This document shows positions 24,400 through 33,671 of a stretch of 64,000 nucleotides of DNA, one piece after another. Position 1 is the stretch's first letter; each line of letters begins with the position of its first letter. A model generated the notes under the pieces. That model made no database searches and had not been told where the DNA came from. It saw nothing but the letters and a program-made list of their open reading frames with translations. The stretch is taken from positions 2,108,001-2,172,000 of the forward strand of contig OZ000552.1 of the NCBI GenBank assembly GCA_963923955.1, in the 5' to 3' direction. The position numbers and the translations under genes are program-made. The stretch comes from G963923955 sp963923955. Its GTDB lineage: Bacteria > Pseudomonadota > Gammaproteobacteria > Eutrophobiales > Eutrophobiaceae.

Positions 24400-26724
24400 A
24401 TGAACGCCAATATCAACCTGAACCCCCTGTCTGTTATCAACCTTCTGGTCAAGCTGCCGACCAACTTGCCGGCCGCCCCGCTCACCGCTTTTGCCCTGGT
24501 GGCCCTGGCGGTGCTGCCGGTGCCGCCCGTACACGCGCAGGCAGGATCGGAGGCCGTCATGCCCATCATGCTGGAAGAGATCGTGGTCACCGCGCGGCGG
24601 CGGGCGGAGAGCCTGCAAAGCGCGCCGGTAACCATCACTGCCTTTAACGCCCGGGCGATTGAGGAGGCCGACATCGAGCGCATGGAAGACCTGTTCCAGC
24701 TCACCCCCAATGTCTCGCTGGCGACCTCGCAGGGGATTGGCACGAACTTCCTCACCATCCGCGGCCTGACCCAGACCCGCAACGGCGAATCGCCGGTGGC
24801 CACCATTATCGATGGCGTCTTGCAGTTCAACAACCGCCAGTTCCGGCAGGAATTGTTTGACGTAGAAAGCATCGAAGTCGCCAAGGGCCCGCAGGGGGCG
24901 ATCTACGGCCGCAATGCCGCCGGTGGCGCGGTCATCATCCGCACCAAGCGGCCGAGTAACGAGCCGGCCGGCTACATCCAGGGCGGGGTGGGCAACGGCG
25001 ATGAGTATTCCATCCAGGCCGCGCTCAGCGGGCCGGTCATCCCCGACCAACTCTATGGCCGCCTGGCGCTGAATTATATCGACCGCAAGGGCTATCTGGA
25101 CAATCTCACCACCGGCGATAAGGACGATCCGTTCCGAGACTTGACCCTGCGTGGACGCTTGATCTGGGATCTGACCAAAGACTTCAGCGCAGATCTGCGG
25201 GTGAACATCGCCCGCCACGATGGCCGCGGCATCGGCTTTCAGTATCAGGGCGTTGAGATCGGACCGGACGGCATCACCGGAACCGGTTTTGGCAGCAGCG
25301 CCAGCAGCACCGCGCCGGTGGATGCCGATAACGTGGTTGCCATCCGCGCCAACAACCTGGACGAGGGCAATCGGGACACCGAGGATGTGGCCTTGAAGCT
25401 GGACTGGCAGACCGCCGTCGGTGCGCTCACCTCCACCAGCAGCTATACCCGCCTGGAGGAGTTCGGCAGCACCGATCAATTCCCTTATACCAACGCCAGG
25501 AGTTCCGCCGCGCTATTCAACTTTGACGGCACCCAGACGCAGTATGTCGATATCGAGGGCTTCAGCCAGGAGCTGCGCCTGACCTCGCCGGAAGAGCATC
25601 GCCTGCGCTGGAATGCGGGCGTCTATTATCTGGCCTGGGACCGGTTTATCTCTTCCACGACCGGGACGGACACCGGCGCCGGCATTATCCGCATTGAGCG
25701 CGCGCCGAGCGTGGATGCGGCCAACCCGACCACCTCCTTCCTGGCCGATGACAACGACAACACCGCCTGGGCGATCTTCGGCCAGGTCAACTATGACTTG
25801 ACTGAGCAACTGGAATTATCCTTTGCCTTGCGCTACGACAAGGAGACTCGTGAGCAGCGCGTCTCGCCGCAGCACAATTCCGGCGTGGCCGGCGTTGGCG
25901 ACCCGGGGGCGCTGAATAAAAAATCCTTCGATGCCTGGCAGCCCAAGGCCACCCTGCGCTACACGCCATCCGATGATCTGACCCTGTTCGCCACCTGGGG
26001 GCGCGGCTTTCGCAGCGGCCAGTTCAACCAGAACGGCGTGGCCGGTGTGGCGGCCAATAATAAGGTGGGCGGAGTCAGCGATGTGGCCAAGCAGGAAGAC
26101 TCGGAATCCTCGGAGGCGGGCTTCAAGAGCGCCTGGCTGGAACGGCGGCTGCGTATCAACGGCGCCATCTTCAAAACGGACGTGGAAGGCCAGCACTATT
26201 TCATATTTCTCGGTGGCGTCGGCGCGCAGGTGCTGCTGAATATTGACGAGGTCTCGCTGTTGGGCGCAGAACTGGAGGCGGTGTTCAACGTGGCCGAGGG
26301 GTTGGATGTCTATGCGGCCTATGGCATCACCAGCAGCGAGATCGACAAGTACGCCGTTGACCCGAAAGCGGTCGGCAACTGGGCGCCGTACATCCCGCAA
26401 TCCACCTTCAACATCGGCGGCCAGTACCGCCTGCCACTGCCCTTTGGCGACAGCGCATTGCTCGCCCGCATCGATTTTGAACGGCGCGGCAAGCAGTTTT
26501 GGGACCCGCAGAACAGCACCGCCCGCTCGGCCCTGGAATTCTTAAATGTGCGCTTCGGCATTCAGGACAACAGCGACAAGTGGTCGCTCATGGCGAGCAT
26601 CGATAATGCAACGAATGTGCGCTATAACTCCGAATGGGTATGGTCTCCGGGCGGTACCGGCGGCTTCTCCGCCGCCGCGCCTGGGCGCATCTGGGGCGTG
26701 GATTTTCGTTATCGCTTTTTCTGA
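24400..26724 (+). CDS. TonB-dependent outer membrane receptor
   Basis: 774 residues. It should be a 22-strand outer-membrane barrel with a plug that imports a ligand using TonB energy. An N-terminal signal region ends near LPVPPVHAQAG (about residue 46). A TonB-box-like EEIVVTARRR follows at about 60-70, then the plug domain (APVTITAFNARAIEEADIERM, DGVLQFNNRQFRQELFDVESIEVAKGPQG, YGRNAAGGAVII). The barrel ends with WGVDFRYRFF, the terminal phenylalanine used for outer-membrane insertion. Its divergent promoter arrangement with the hyu operon suggests it brings in the cyclic amide or a precursor; iron-siderophore uptake is the alternative. A strong terminator follows. Confidence 0.93.
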   Translation: MNANINLNPLSVINLLVKLPTNLPAAPLTAFALVALAVLPVPPVHAQAGSEAVMPIMLEEIVVTARRRAESLQSAPVTITAFNARAIEEADIERMEDLFQLTPNVSLATSQGIGTNFLTIRGLTQTRNGESPVATIIDGVLQFNNRQFRQELFDVESIEVAKGPQGAIYGRNAAGGAVIIRTKRPSNEPAGYIQGGVGNGDEYSIQAALSGPVIPDQLYGRLALNYIDRKGYLDNLTTGDKDDPFRDLTLRGRLIWDLTKDFSADLRVNIARHDGRGIGFQYQGVEIGPDGITGTGFGSSASSTAPVDADNVVAIRANNLDEGNRDTEDVALKLDWQTAVGALTSTSSYTRLEEFGSTDQFPYTNARSSAALFNFDGTQTQYVDIEGFSQELRLTSPEEHRLRWNAGVYYLAWDRFISSTTGTDTGAGIIRIERAPSVDAANPTTSFLADDNDNTAWAIFGQVNYDLTEQLELSFALRYDKETREQRVSPQHNSGVAGVGDPGALNKKSFDAWQPKATLRYTPSDDLTLFATWGRGFRSGQFNQNGVAGVAANNKVGGVSDVAKQEDSESSEAGFKSAWLERRLRINGAIFKTDVEGQHYFIFLGGVGAQVLLNIDEVSLLGAELEAVFNVAEGLDVYAAYGITSSEIDKYAVDPKAVGNWAPYIPQSTFNIGGQYRLPLPFGDSALLARIDFERRGKQFWDPQNSTARSALEFLNVRFGIQDNSDKWSLMASIDNATNVRYNSEWVWSPGGTGGFSAAAPGRIWGVDFRYRFF

Positions 26725-26743
26725 ACAAGCCGGGCTGGGGATG

Positions 26744-26777
26744 ACCGCATGCCCTCTGGCAGGGTATGCGGTTTTTT
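26744..26777 (+). terminator. Intrinsic terminator after the TonB receptor gene
   Basis: ACCGCATGCCC (26744-26754), loop TCTGGCA and GGGTATGCGGT (26762-26772) form an 11-bp stem with one G-T pair. T residues run from 26772 to 26777. Confidence 0.9.
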
Positions 26778-26851
26778 CTATCCCGCGCCGGGCGGCCTGT
26801 CCATACTCCAGAGTTGCACCGGCTAGATGAAGACTACGGCTGCTTCAAACG

Positions 26852-27706
26852 TCATTTGGACTTATCAATAACCTTCTTTGCCAGTTCCAGGGCATAATCG
26901 GCAGGGGCTTTTTCCCGTTTTACAAAATCCAGTGATTCGGTGGAAGTTATTTTACTAAGTTTTTCAAAATCCAGGGACTCGCTAACGGGCAACATGGATA
27001 GCAGGTCTGCTTGCCCATTATAAAAAGCAAGCAACTTGGTATTGTAGCGATACAGGGAAACCAGTATTTGTATGAGGAATATCAACAAGAATATTATTCC
27101 GACCCGGGTTGTTATAGTGGATACAATTATCTCTTGCGATGGTGTATCTGTTATTGCTTTGATTTCCTCATTAATTTTCTCATCCCAATTTTTTATTATT
27201 CCATCGACTTCTTTTTTGAGTTCTTCTTTTAGTTTATTTGTATCAGGATTTCTTCTTAACTCTCTAAAGAAGCGATCCGCGTCCAACCGATAATCATAAT
27301 CATAGCGTAATGCCTGGAGTTGGCCGAGACGACTATTAGCCTGAGATCTGGATTCAGCATCGTAAAAAACAAATATTCCGCTGATCACCGAGGCAATGAT
27401 AGCAAACAAAATAAAACGGCTGAATATCGATAGCCTTCGAACTCTTTCATGGCACTCTTTAACCAAATCCACCAGGACTTTATTACCAGGCTGCGCTACG
27501 GACGGCCTCTCGTCTATGTCGGTCAGGCCCAGCATCATTACGAAAAAAACTAGTCTTGCCAGAACATACCAGAGAAAACCAGCTAATGCGTAACCAGGCA
27601 GTTCTTCCCAGTCCCAACCCCAGACCACTAATCCATACAAAAAACCGAGCCCGGCCACCGCCAGCGGCATAAGGTATTCATACTTTGGTATCTGCTTCAT
27701 TTTCAT
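26852..27706 (-). CDS. Membrane protein of unknown function, four predicted spans
   Basis: 284 residues from the ATG at 27706; an upstream in-frame start at 27760 would add 18 unconvincing residues. I do not recognise a family. There are four hydrophobic segments: PLAVAGLGFLYGLVVWGW, ALAGFLWYVLARLVFFVMML, FILFAIIASVISGIFVF and GIIFLLIFLIQILVSLY. Between spans three and four is a charged, likely helical or coiled-coil stretch (LRRNPDTNKLKEELKKEVDG and on) that would lie outside the membrane, and a soluble tail of about 60 residues ends the protein. The gene is more AT-rich than its surroundings and stands alone between the receptor terminator and the EamA gene, so it may be acquired. No partner gene suggests a role. 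Confidence 0.75.
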   Translation of the reverse strand: MKMKQIPKYEYLMPLAVAGLGFLYGLVVWGWDWEELPGYALAGFLWYVLARLVFFVMMLGLTDIDERPSVAQPGNKVLVDLVKECHERVRRLSIFSRFILFAIIASVISGIFVFYDAESRSQANSRLGQLQALRYDYDYRLDADRFFRELRRNPDTNKLKEELKKEVDGIIKNWDEKINEEIKAITDTPSQEIIVSTITTRVGIIFLLIFLIQILVSLYRYNTKLLAFYNGQADLLSMLPVSESLDFEKLSKITSTESLDFVKREKAPADYALELAKKVIDKSK

Positions 27707-27867
27707 GTTCTTATCTACATCATTATGAGATAACTTACTTTTTAATGATAACCTGATCAACTGTTGGATAACTCAATAAGCTCTTGTATTTCGATAGTGA
27801 TTTTGGTTTTTTCAAAACCACATGACAGCCAGCCGCCGCCCAACTTGCATTGCGACAAACGAACAAC

Positions 27868-28764
27868 ATGCCCCATAGCCCAAGCAAACAGGCGCAGGCC
27901 TATGCCTATGCAATCGCCACCGTCCTGCTCTGGTCAACGGTGGCCGCGGCATTCAAGCTCAGCCTGCGCTACTTGGACAGCTATCAGCTCCTGCTGATTG
28001 CGGCCGCCAGCGCCACGCTTGCCCTGTTCCTGGTGCTGCTCGCACAGGGGAAGCTCGCCATGCTGTTTGCGCTGCGTCGGGATGATTATGCGCGCCTGTT
28101 CCTGCTCGGCCTGCTCAACCCGCTGGGCTATTATCTGGTGCTGTTCAAGGCTTATGCCCTGCTGCCGGCGCAGGTGGCGCAAGCGCTAAATTACACCTGG
28201 GCGATCACGCTCATGCTCTTGTCCATCCCCATGTTGAAACACGCGGTGAGCGGCCATGATGTACTGGCCGCCCTGGTCTGCTATGCGGGCGTTGTGGTGA
28301 TCTGCATGGGCGGTGCGCAGTTTCCCGGCGGCGGCTTGGACGCCTTAGGCATCGCCCTGGCCTTAGGCAGCACGATCATCTGGGCGCTGTATTGGCTATT
28401 CAAAACCAGGGATGCGCTGGATCCCGTGGTCGGTTTGTTTTTGAGTTTTCTGTTCAGCCTGCCGCTGGTTTTCGGCGCCTGCGTGTTGTTCTCAACTTTG
28501 CCGGCCTGGAGCCTCCACGGCTGGCTGGGCGGCGTCTATGTCGGCCTATTTGAAATGGGGCTCACCTTTATCCTCTGGCTCTCGGCGCTGCGCCTGAGCG
28601 CATCGGTGGCAAAGATCAGCACCCTGATCTATCTCTCGCCGTTTTTGTCCTTGTTCTTTATTCATTATCTTGTTGATGAAGCGATTGCGGCAAACACGCT
28701 CTTCGGCCTGGTCTTGATCATCAGCGGCCTGCTGCTGCAACGCGGGGATGAACTAGGGCGCTGA
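27868..28764 (+). CDS. EamA/DMT family transporter
   Basis: 298 residues from the ATG at 27868 (a TTG lies at 27850). Ten hydrophobic segments arranged as two EamA repeats mark the drug/metabolite transporter family, inner-membrane exporters of amino acids or other metabolites. Signatures are YAYAIATVLLWSTVAAAFKL at the first span, KHAVSGHDVLAALVCYAGVVVICMGG at the junction, and ISTLIYLSPFLSLFFIHYLVDE in the last repeat. The gene converges with the Lrp-type regulator (16 bp between stops), so joint regulation is not implied. Substrate unknown. Confidence 0.88.
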   Translation: MPHSPSKQAQAYAYAIATVLLWSTVAAAFKLSLRYLDSYQLLLIAAASATLALFLVLLAQGKLAMLFALRRDDYARLFLLGLLNPLGYYLVLFKAYALLPAQVAQALNYTWAITLMLLSIPMLKHAVSGHDVLAALVCYAGVVVICMGGAQFPGGGLDALGIALALGSTIIWALYWLFKTRDALDPVVGLFLSFLFSLPLVFGACVLFSTLPAWSLHGWLGGVYVGLFEMGLTFILWLSALRLSASVAKISTLIYLSPFLSLFFIHYLVDEAIAANTLFGLVLIISGLLLQRGDELGR

Positions 28765-28780
28765 TGTCGATTACCCGATC

Positions 28781-29254
28781 TTAGAAGCTCAATTCCTTGC
28801 TGCTTTTCAGCTGTTCCATGACGACATAGGTGTGCGTCTGCGAGATGCCGCTGATGGCGGTGATTTTCTCGCCTAATAGTTTGCGATAGCTGCCCATGTC
28901 GCGGCAACGCACCTTGATCAGATAATCAAAGCCGCCGGCGACCATCTGGCACTCTTCAATCTCCGGAATCAGCATGATCGCCTGCTTGAATTTTTCAAAG
29001 ACATCGGGCGTGGTGCGATCCAAGGTGATCTCAATATAGACCAGCAGAGACAGGCCCAATTTGTGACTATCCAGTTCGGCGAAGTAGCCCTTTATGTAGC
29101 CGTCTGCCTCAAGCCTTTTCACCCGCGCCAAACAGGGGGCGGGGCTTAAATTCACCTTTGCCGATAACTCTACATTGGAGATGCGGCCTGCCCTTTGCAG
29201 GATGCGCAGGATCTTGAGATCGGTTCGATCCAGCCTTTTCTCTCTAGATTCCAT
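28781..29254 (-). CDS. Lrp/AsnC family regulator, probable regulator of putA
   Basis: 157 residues from the ATG at 29254; a TTG at 29272 is possible. An N-terminal helix-turn-helix (LDRTDLKILRILQRAGRISN, then LSPAPCLARVKRLEADG) is followed by the RAM sensor domain (VYIEITLDRTT, ECQMVAGGFDYLIKVRCRDM). It is divergent from putA, the arrangement of PutR/BkdR-type activators. PutA here lacks its own DNA-binding domain, so this protein probably supplies proline-responsive control. Confidence 0.9.
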   Translation of the reverse strand: MESREKRLDRTDLKILRILQRAGRISNVELSAKVNLSPAPCLARVKRLEADGYIKGYFAELDSHKLGLSLLVYIEITLDRTTPDVFEKFKQAIMLIPEIEECQMVAGGFDYLIKVRCRDMGSYRKLLGEKITAISGISQTHTYVVMEQLKSSKELSF

Positions 29255-29266
29255 AGCCGGCTTATA

Positions 29267-29280
29267 TTTCAAAAATGAAA
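29267..29280. promoter_or_regulatory. Dyad between lrp-type gene and putA
   Basis: TTTCA (29267-29271), AAAA, TGAAA (29276-29280), in a 140-bp AT-rich divergent intergenic region. It is a plausible site for the Lrp-type regulator; the evidence is symmetry and position only. Confidence 0.35.
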
Positions 29281-29397
29281 AATATACGAAATTTTATATC
29301 AGTAATTCAGCATATTTGAAAGATAATTTTATTGCTTATTGCTGATAATGCAGAATTATCACAAGACCCTCAATATTAGAAAAAAAATTAAAAAATC

Positions 29398-32300
29398 ATG
29401 CCCCGCATTGACTCATCTTCAACGCCGACAAGCCCGGCAAGCGATCACTTCGCCCGGATCAATGCGCATTACCTGCTTGCGGAAGAGAAGGCGATGCCAA
29501 GGCTGCTTGCGCTGGCACGCACTTCTGAGGAGACAGCAACGGCCATCCACAACACCGCAAAAGGATTGGTAGCGGCCGTTCGGCAGCGGCAGCAACAGGC
29601 CTCCGGTCTGCAGGCCTTTTTGCATCACTATGATCTGTCTTCCGAAGAAGGCATCGTGCTCATGTGCCTGGCCGAGGCGCTGTTGCGCATCCCCGATGCC
29701 GGCACGATGGACGAGTTGATCGCGGACAAGCTCAGCGCCGGCGACTGGGAAAAACACATCGGCGCCAGCGAGTCCCTGTTTGTGAATGCCTCCACCTGGG
29801 CGCTGATGCTGACCGGCAAGACCCTGGCACCACCCCTGCACCGCCCCGATGCTGCGCTTAAAAGACTGCTCAGCCGCCTGCCCGAACCCCTAATCCGGAC
29901 GGCGGTGAAGACCACCATGCGCATCATGGCCGTGCAATTCGTCATGGGCCGCAATATCGAGGCCGCGCTGCGGCGCGCACAGGAGCAGGCCAACTGCGGC
30001 TACCGCTATTCCTTCGACATGCTGGGCGAGGCCGCGCTCACCAGACAAGACGCTGAACGTTATCAAGCAGCCTATGCCGCGGCGATTAGCCGCATCGGCC
30101 AGGGCCTGGAACAAGATGCGCCCGCGCCATGCAAACCCGGCATTTCCATCAAGCTCTCCGCCTTGCACCCGCGCTATGAATATACCCAAAGAGAACGCGC
30201 CTGCCGGGAATTATCCGCGCGCCTGTTGGAGCTCGCTCATCTGGCGAGAGAATCCGGCATCGGTCTCACGGTTGATGCCGAAGAAGCCGCGCGCCTGGAG
30301 CTGTCCTTGCTGATCTTTGAAAATGTCTATCGGGCCGATGAACTGGGTGATTGGGCGGGCCTGGGGCTGGCCGTGCAGGCCTATCAGAAGCGCGCCCTGC
30401 CGGTGTTGCGCTGGCTGAATGCGCTGGCGCAAGAGCAGGGCCGGGTGATCCCGCTGCGGCTGGTGAAGGGTGCCTACTGGGATACGGAGATCAAGCAGGC
30501 GCAGGAACTGGGCTTACGGGACTATCCGGTCTTTACCCGCAAGTGCAACACCGATGTCTCTTACCTAGCCTGTGCGCGCTATTTGTTGGCGGACTGTGAA
30601 TATCTCTACCCGCAGTTTGCCACGCACAACGCCCACACGCTCGCCTATATTTATCATCATGCCGGTGCCAAGCCTTATGAATTTCAGCGCCTGCACGGCA
30701 TGGGCGAGGAACTGTATGCGGAGGTAACGGGCAAGGATAGGCTCAACATCCCCTGCCGCGTCTATGCGCCGGTCGGCCCGCATGAAGAGCTGCTGCCGTA
30801 TCTGGTGCGGCGCTTGCTGGAGAACGGGGCGAATACTTCCTTTGTCAATCAGATCAGCCGCCCGGGCCAGGCCATTGAGGCCGTCATCGCCGATCCGGTG
30901 GAACTGCTGGTGCAGACCGGCGGCAGCCGCCACCCGGACATCGTCCTGCCGGCGCAGTTGTTTGCCGACGAGCGGCAAAATTCACAAGGCATAAACTTGG
31001 CCGATACCCGTGAATGCGAGTCCCTGCTGCACACCCTCAAACAGCAGGCGGGAAAAGAGCGCCGCAGCGCCCCCGTTATAAACGGCGCGGTGCAGGCGGG
31101 CGAGAAACACCTGGTACGCAATCCGGCGCGGCCGCAGCAGCGCATCGGGCAGGTGGCCTTTGCGCACGAGGCGAGTGTGCAAAGGGCGCTGGAAGTTGCC
31201 TATGCGAACTGGCCGGACTGGGACGGCACCCCGATCAAGGAGCGCGCCAGGTTGCTTGATGAAGTAGCCCGGCTCTATCAGCAGCATCAGGCCGAGCTGC
31301 TGTATTTGTGCGTTCACGAGGCGGGCAAGACCCTGCCGGACAGCCACGCCGAGCTGCGCGAGGCCATCGATTTTCTGCGCTATTACGCAGCCCGGGCGCG
31401 GGCCGGGTTTTCCGCGCCGCTGTCGCTGCCGGGGCCGACCGGTGAGCGCAACGAATTATACGCCCGCGGCCGCGGCGTGTTTTTGTGCATCAGTCCGTGG
31501 AATTTTCCGCTTGCCATTTATACCGGCCAGCTCGCCGCCGCCCTGGTGATGGGCAATACCGTGCTGGCCAAGCCAGCCGAGCAGACCTCCCTGCTCGCTG
31601 GCCTCGCCACCGACTTGATGTATCAGGCCGGGCTGCCCGGCGCGGCATTGCAATTTGTGCCGGGGCAAGGCGCGCGCATCGGCAAGATCGCCTTATCGGA
31701 TGCGCGGCTCGCCGGCGTCGCCTTCACCGGCGGGACGAAAACGGCAAGAGCCATCAACCGGCAACTGGCTGCGCGGCCGGGCGCGCTGGCCACCCTCATC
31801 GCCGAGACCGGCGGGCAAAATGCCATGATCGTCGATAGCTCGGCCTTGGCCGAACAGGTGGTTATGGATGTGGTGCAGTCCGCCTTTAACAGCGCCGGCC
31901 AGCGCTGCTCGGCCCTGCGGGTGCTGTATTTGCAGGATGACATTGCCGAGCGGGTGTTGGCGCTCTTGACCGGCCACATGGACGAACTGGTGATCGGCGA
32001 TCCCCTTGACCTGGCAACCGATGTCGGCCCGGTGATTGATGGGCAGGCCGCCCGGCGCCTGGAGGAACACCTGCGCAAACACGCGGCCCGGATCCTTCAT
32101 CAATGCCGGGTGCCGGCCGCCGCCGGGCCGGGGCATTACATAGCGCCGACGGTGATTGAAATTGACCGCATCAATCAACTGGCAGAAGAACACTTCGGTC
32201 CCATCCTGCACATTGTCCGCTATCAAGCCGACGAACTGGCGGCCGTGCTGGCGCAGATAAACAACAGCGGCTTTGGCCTGACTTTGGGCATCCATAGCCG

Positions 32301-32535
32301 CATCGCGCAACGCGCCGAGTTCATCCGTCGAGGCGCACGGGTGGGCAATGTCTATGTCAACCGCAACATGGTCGGCGCAGTAGTCGGCGTACAACCCTTC
32401 GGCGGCTGCGGCCTATCCGGCACCGGCCCCAAGGCCGGCGGGCCGAATTATCTACCCCGGTTTACCACCGAGCAGACCTACACCGTCAACACCGCAGCCG
32501 TAGGCGGCAATGCGAGTCTGCTAGGCAAGCTCTGA
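29398..32535 (+). CDS. putA: Bifunctional proline dehydrogenase / P5C dehydrogenase
   Basis: 1045 residues. PutA oxidises proline to glutamate: the FAD-dependent N-terminal half makes pyrroline-5-carboxylate, and the NAD-dependent C-terminal half oxidises the semialdehyde. The FAD-barrel domain is at about 150-500 (SIKLSALHPRYEY, PLRLVKGAYWDTEIKQAQ, FATHNAHTLA, YEFQRLHGMGE). The dehydrogenase domain has SPWNFPLAIYTGQLAAALVMGN, AFTGGTKTA, ETGGQNAMIVDSS and the nucleophile C837 in SAGQRCSALR. It is shorter than the ~1320-residue enteric type: the ribbon-helix-helix repressor domain is missing and the C-terminal extension is reduced. Control therefore probably comes from the divergent Lrp-type gene. 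The product would feed electrons to the quinone pool. Confidence 0.96.
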   Translation: MPRIDSSSTPTSPASDHFARINAHYLLAEEKAMPRLLALARTSEETATAIHNTAKGLVAAVRQRQQQASGLQAFLHHYDLSSEEGIVLMCLAEALLRIPDAGTMDELIADKLSAGDWEKHIGASESLFVNASTWALMLTGKTLAPPLHRPDAALKRLLSRLPEPLIRTAVKTTMRIMAVQFVMGRNIEAALRRAQEQANCGYRYSFDMLGEAALTRQDAERYQAAYAAAISRIGQGLEQDAPAPCKPGISIKLSALHPRYEYTQRERACRELSARLLELAHLARESGIGLTVDAEEAARLELSLLIFENVYRADELGDWAGLGLAVQAYQKRALPVLRWLNALAQEQGRVIPLRLVKGAYWDTEIKQAQELGLRDYPVFTRKCNTDVSYLACARYLLADCEYLYPQFATHNAHTLAYIYHHAGAKPYEFQRLHGMGEELYAEVTGKDRLNIPCRVYAPVGPHEELLPYLVRRLLENGANTSFVNQISRPGQAIEAVIADPVELLVQTGGSRHPDIVLPAQLFADERQNSQGINLADTRECESLLHTLKQQAGKERRSAPVINGAVQAGEKHLVRNPARPQQRIGQVAFAHEASVQRALEVAYANWPDWDGTPIKERARLLDEVARLYQQHQAELLYLCVHEAGKTLPDSHAELREAIDFLRYYAARARAGFSAPLSLPGPTGERNELYARGRGVFLCISPWNFPLAIYTGQLAAALVMGNTVLAKPAEQTSLLAGLATDLMYQAGLPGAALQFVPGQGARIGKIALSDARLAGVAFTGGTKTARAINRQLAARPGALATLIAETGGQNAMIVDSSALAEQVVMDVVQSAFNSAGQRCSALRVLYLQDDIAERVLALLTGHMDELVIGDPLDLATDVGPVIDGQAARRLEEHLRKHAARILHQCRVPAAAGPGHYIAPTVIEIDRINQLAEEHFGPILHIVRYQADELAAVLAQINNSGFGLTLGIHSRIAQRAEFIRRGARVGNVYVNRNMVGAVVGVQPFGGCGLSGTGPKAGGPNYLPRFTTEQTYTVNTAAVGGNASLLGKL

Positions 32536-32562
32536 GCAAGTCCATTCGGCGCTTGCCTTAAG
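32536..32562 (+). repeat. Hairpin repeat, copy B (CAAGTCCAT family)
   Basis: Directly after the putA stop: GCAAGTCCAT, five bases, then GCTTGCCTTAAG. GCAAG (32536-32540) pairs with CTTGC (32552-32556). The GCTTGCCTTAAG part is identical to that in copy D. Confidence 0.45.
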
Positions 32563-32629
32563 CCACGCAAACTAATCGCAGCAGTCGCTCCTGAGGATTG
32601 TGCTGCATACTGAAGATAAATGCGATTTT

Positions 32630-32649
32630 GGGGTTTGCTACCCCTTTTT
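32630..32649 (+). terminator. Short terminator downstream of putA
   Basis: GGGGT (32630-32634), loop TTGCT, ACCCC (32640-32644) and TTTTT (32645-32649). The stem is only 5 bp, so efficiency is uncertain. Confidence 0.5.
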
Positions 32650-32735
32650 CATTACCAGCGTTTTCAAGACAGCATGAGGATGCAGGTGTGGCGAAGGTGC
32701 TTGGAAAATCACCCCGCCATCCTGCCGTTTATTTA

Positions 32736-33365
32736 TTAGAAAAGGATGAGAATGCCTAACTTGGCGTTATAGCTACTTTTCCCAGTCTCAGAAACAGCCT
32801 CTCCAAACGCAAACTTTCTTTTCCCGTATTTGGCATATTCACCTTGCAGGAATAATTGAACATTGTCAGACAGACCAATATCAGCGCCAATTACCGCCTT
32901 GCCGCCAACAAAAACCCGTTTAATGCTGATTGAAGCATAAGGTGTAATTCCAGCGAAGGTCGCAGATCCTGATAGCTCCATAGAAGATAAGGCCAGGCCA
33001 CCGCCGATATACGGCGAGACCTTGCCAAAATCTTTTCCTATGCGCCCAAGAAAGCTCATGCTCCATTCGTTTTTCCAAGAAGCCGTGAAGATGGCATCGT
33101 TGTCAAGAATACTATACGACTCCGTAGATGCCGTCTCTACTGACCAATCAAGGTGCAGCCCCACAAATGGACCGTTACTCATGTCATAGTCATAACGCAA
33201 GACGGCACCGAAGCTGGCACCAGATAGCCTATCTCCAGTTAGCTCTGCATCCTCACTGGGAATATGCGTGAAACCGATAGTTCCGCCAGCAGAAAAACGA
33301 TGCTCATCAGCCATCGCTGTTGTTGAAATAGACGCCCATAGGAATGCGGCAAGATAATGTTTCAT
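32736..33365 (-). CDS. Small outer-membrane beta-barrel protein
   Basis: 209 residues from the ATG at 33365, which has AGGAGA 5 nt upstream; the frame is open further upstream but that part is not protein-like. A signal peptide MKHYLAAFLWASISTTAMA with cleavage before DEHRF is clear. The mature part alternates glycine and aromatic residues (FSAGGTIGFTH, FGAVLRYDYDMSNGPFVGLHLDW, WSMSFLGRIGKDFGKVSPYIGGGLALSS) and ends in AKLGILILF, a terminal-phenylalanine barrel signature. It resembles OmpW/OmpA-like or Opa-type porin-fold proteins of about eight strands. The function is unknown. The gene stands alone, convergent with putA. Confidence 0.75.
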   Translation of the reverse strand: MKHYLAAFLWASISTTAMADEHRFSAGGTIGFTHIPSEDAELTGDRLSGASFGAVLRYDYDMSNGPFVGLHLDWSVETASTESYSILDNDAIFTASWKNEWSMSFLGRIGKDFGKVSPYIGGGLALSSMELSGSATFAGITPYASISIKRVFVGGKAVIGADIGLSDNVQLFLQGEYAKYGKRKFAFGEAVSETGKSSYNAKLGILILF

Positions 33366-33671
33366 GGTTCTCTCCTTTTGCTTGTTATTTGGTTGTGGAT
33401 AACGACCCAGCGCAGTGGTGCCGGGACGGCTACCACACAACCGCAAGCAAAAGCAGGTTCCTGCTTATTCCCCTTCAGATAGGTATTGTATTCACAGGCG
33501 ACCCGACCACGGATCACTTGCGGTATTGCGTGGTAGTGGTGCCAATTTGAAACAGATAAACGGAAATGTCAAGGGAAATGCTAATTTCTGATAAAATATA
33601 GATGGATTGCCAGCTTATTATTTCTCTTCAATGAGCATCTATTCAGAGAAAAATCTGGTTTGTATCGCCGG
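33366..33671. other. Intergenic region, 306 bp
   Basis: It lies between the gcvP stop and the start of the outer-membrane protein gene. The part next to the protein gene holds its ribosome-binding site. GGTTGTG and CACAACC form a loose inverted pair around 33393-33440. No gene, tRNA or strong terminator is visible. Confidence 0.6.

Noticed and set aside
24379..25479. A 366-codon open frame opposite the TonB receptor
   Set aside because: Antisense frame of a high-GC gene with no domain; the receptor plug domain is clear on the plus strand.
33385..33445. Integron attC-like inverted repeat (GGTTGTG...CACAACC)
   Set aside because: The core-site spacing and GTTRRRY/RYYYAAC ends do not fit, and there is no integrase or cassette array.
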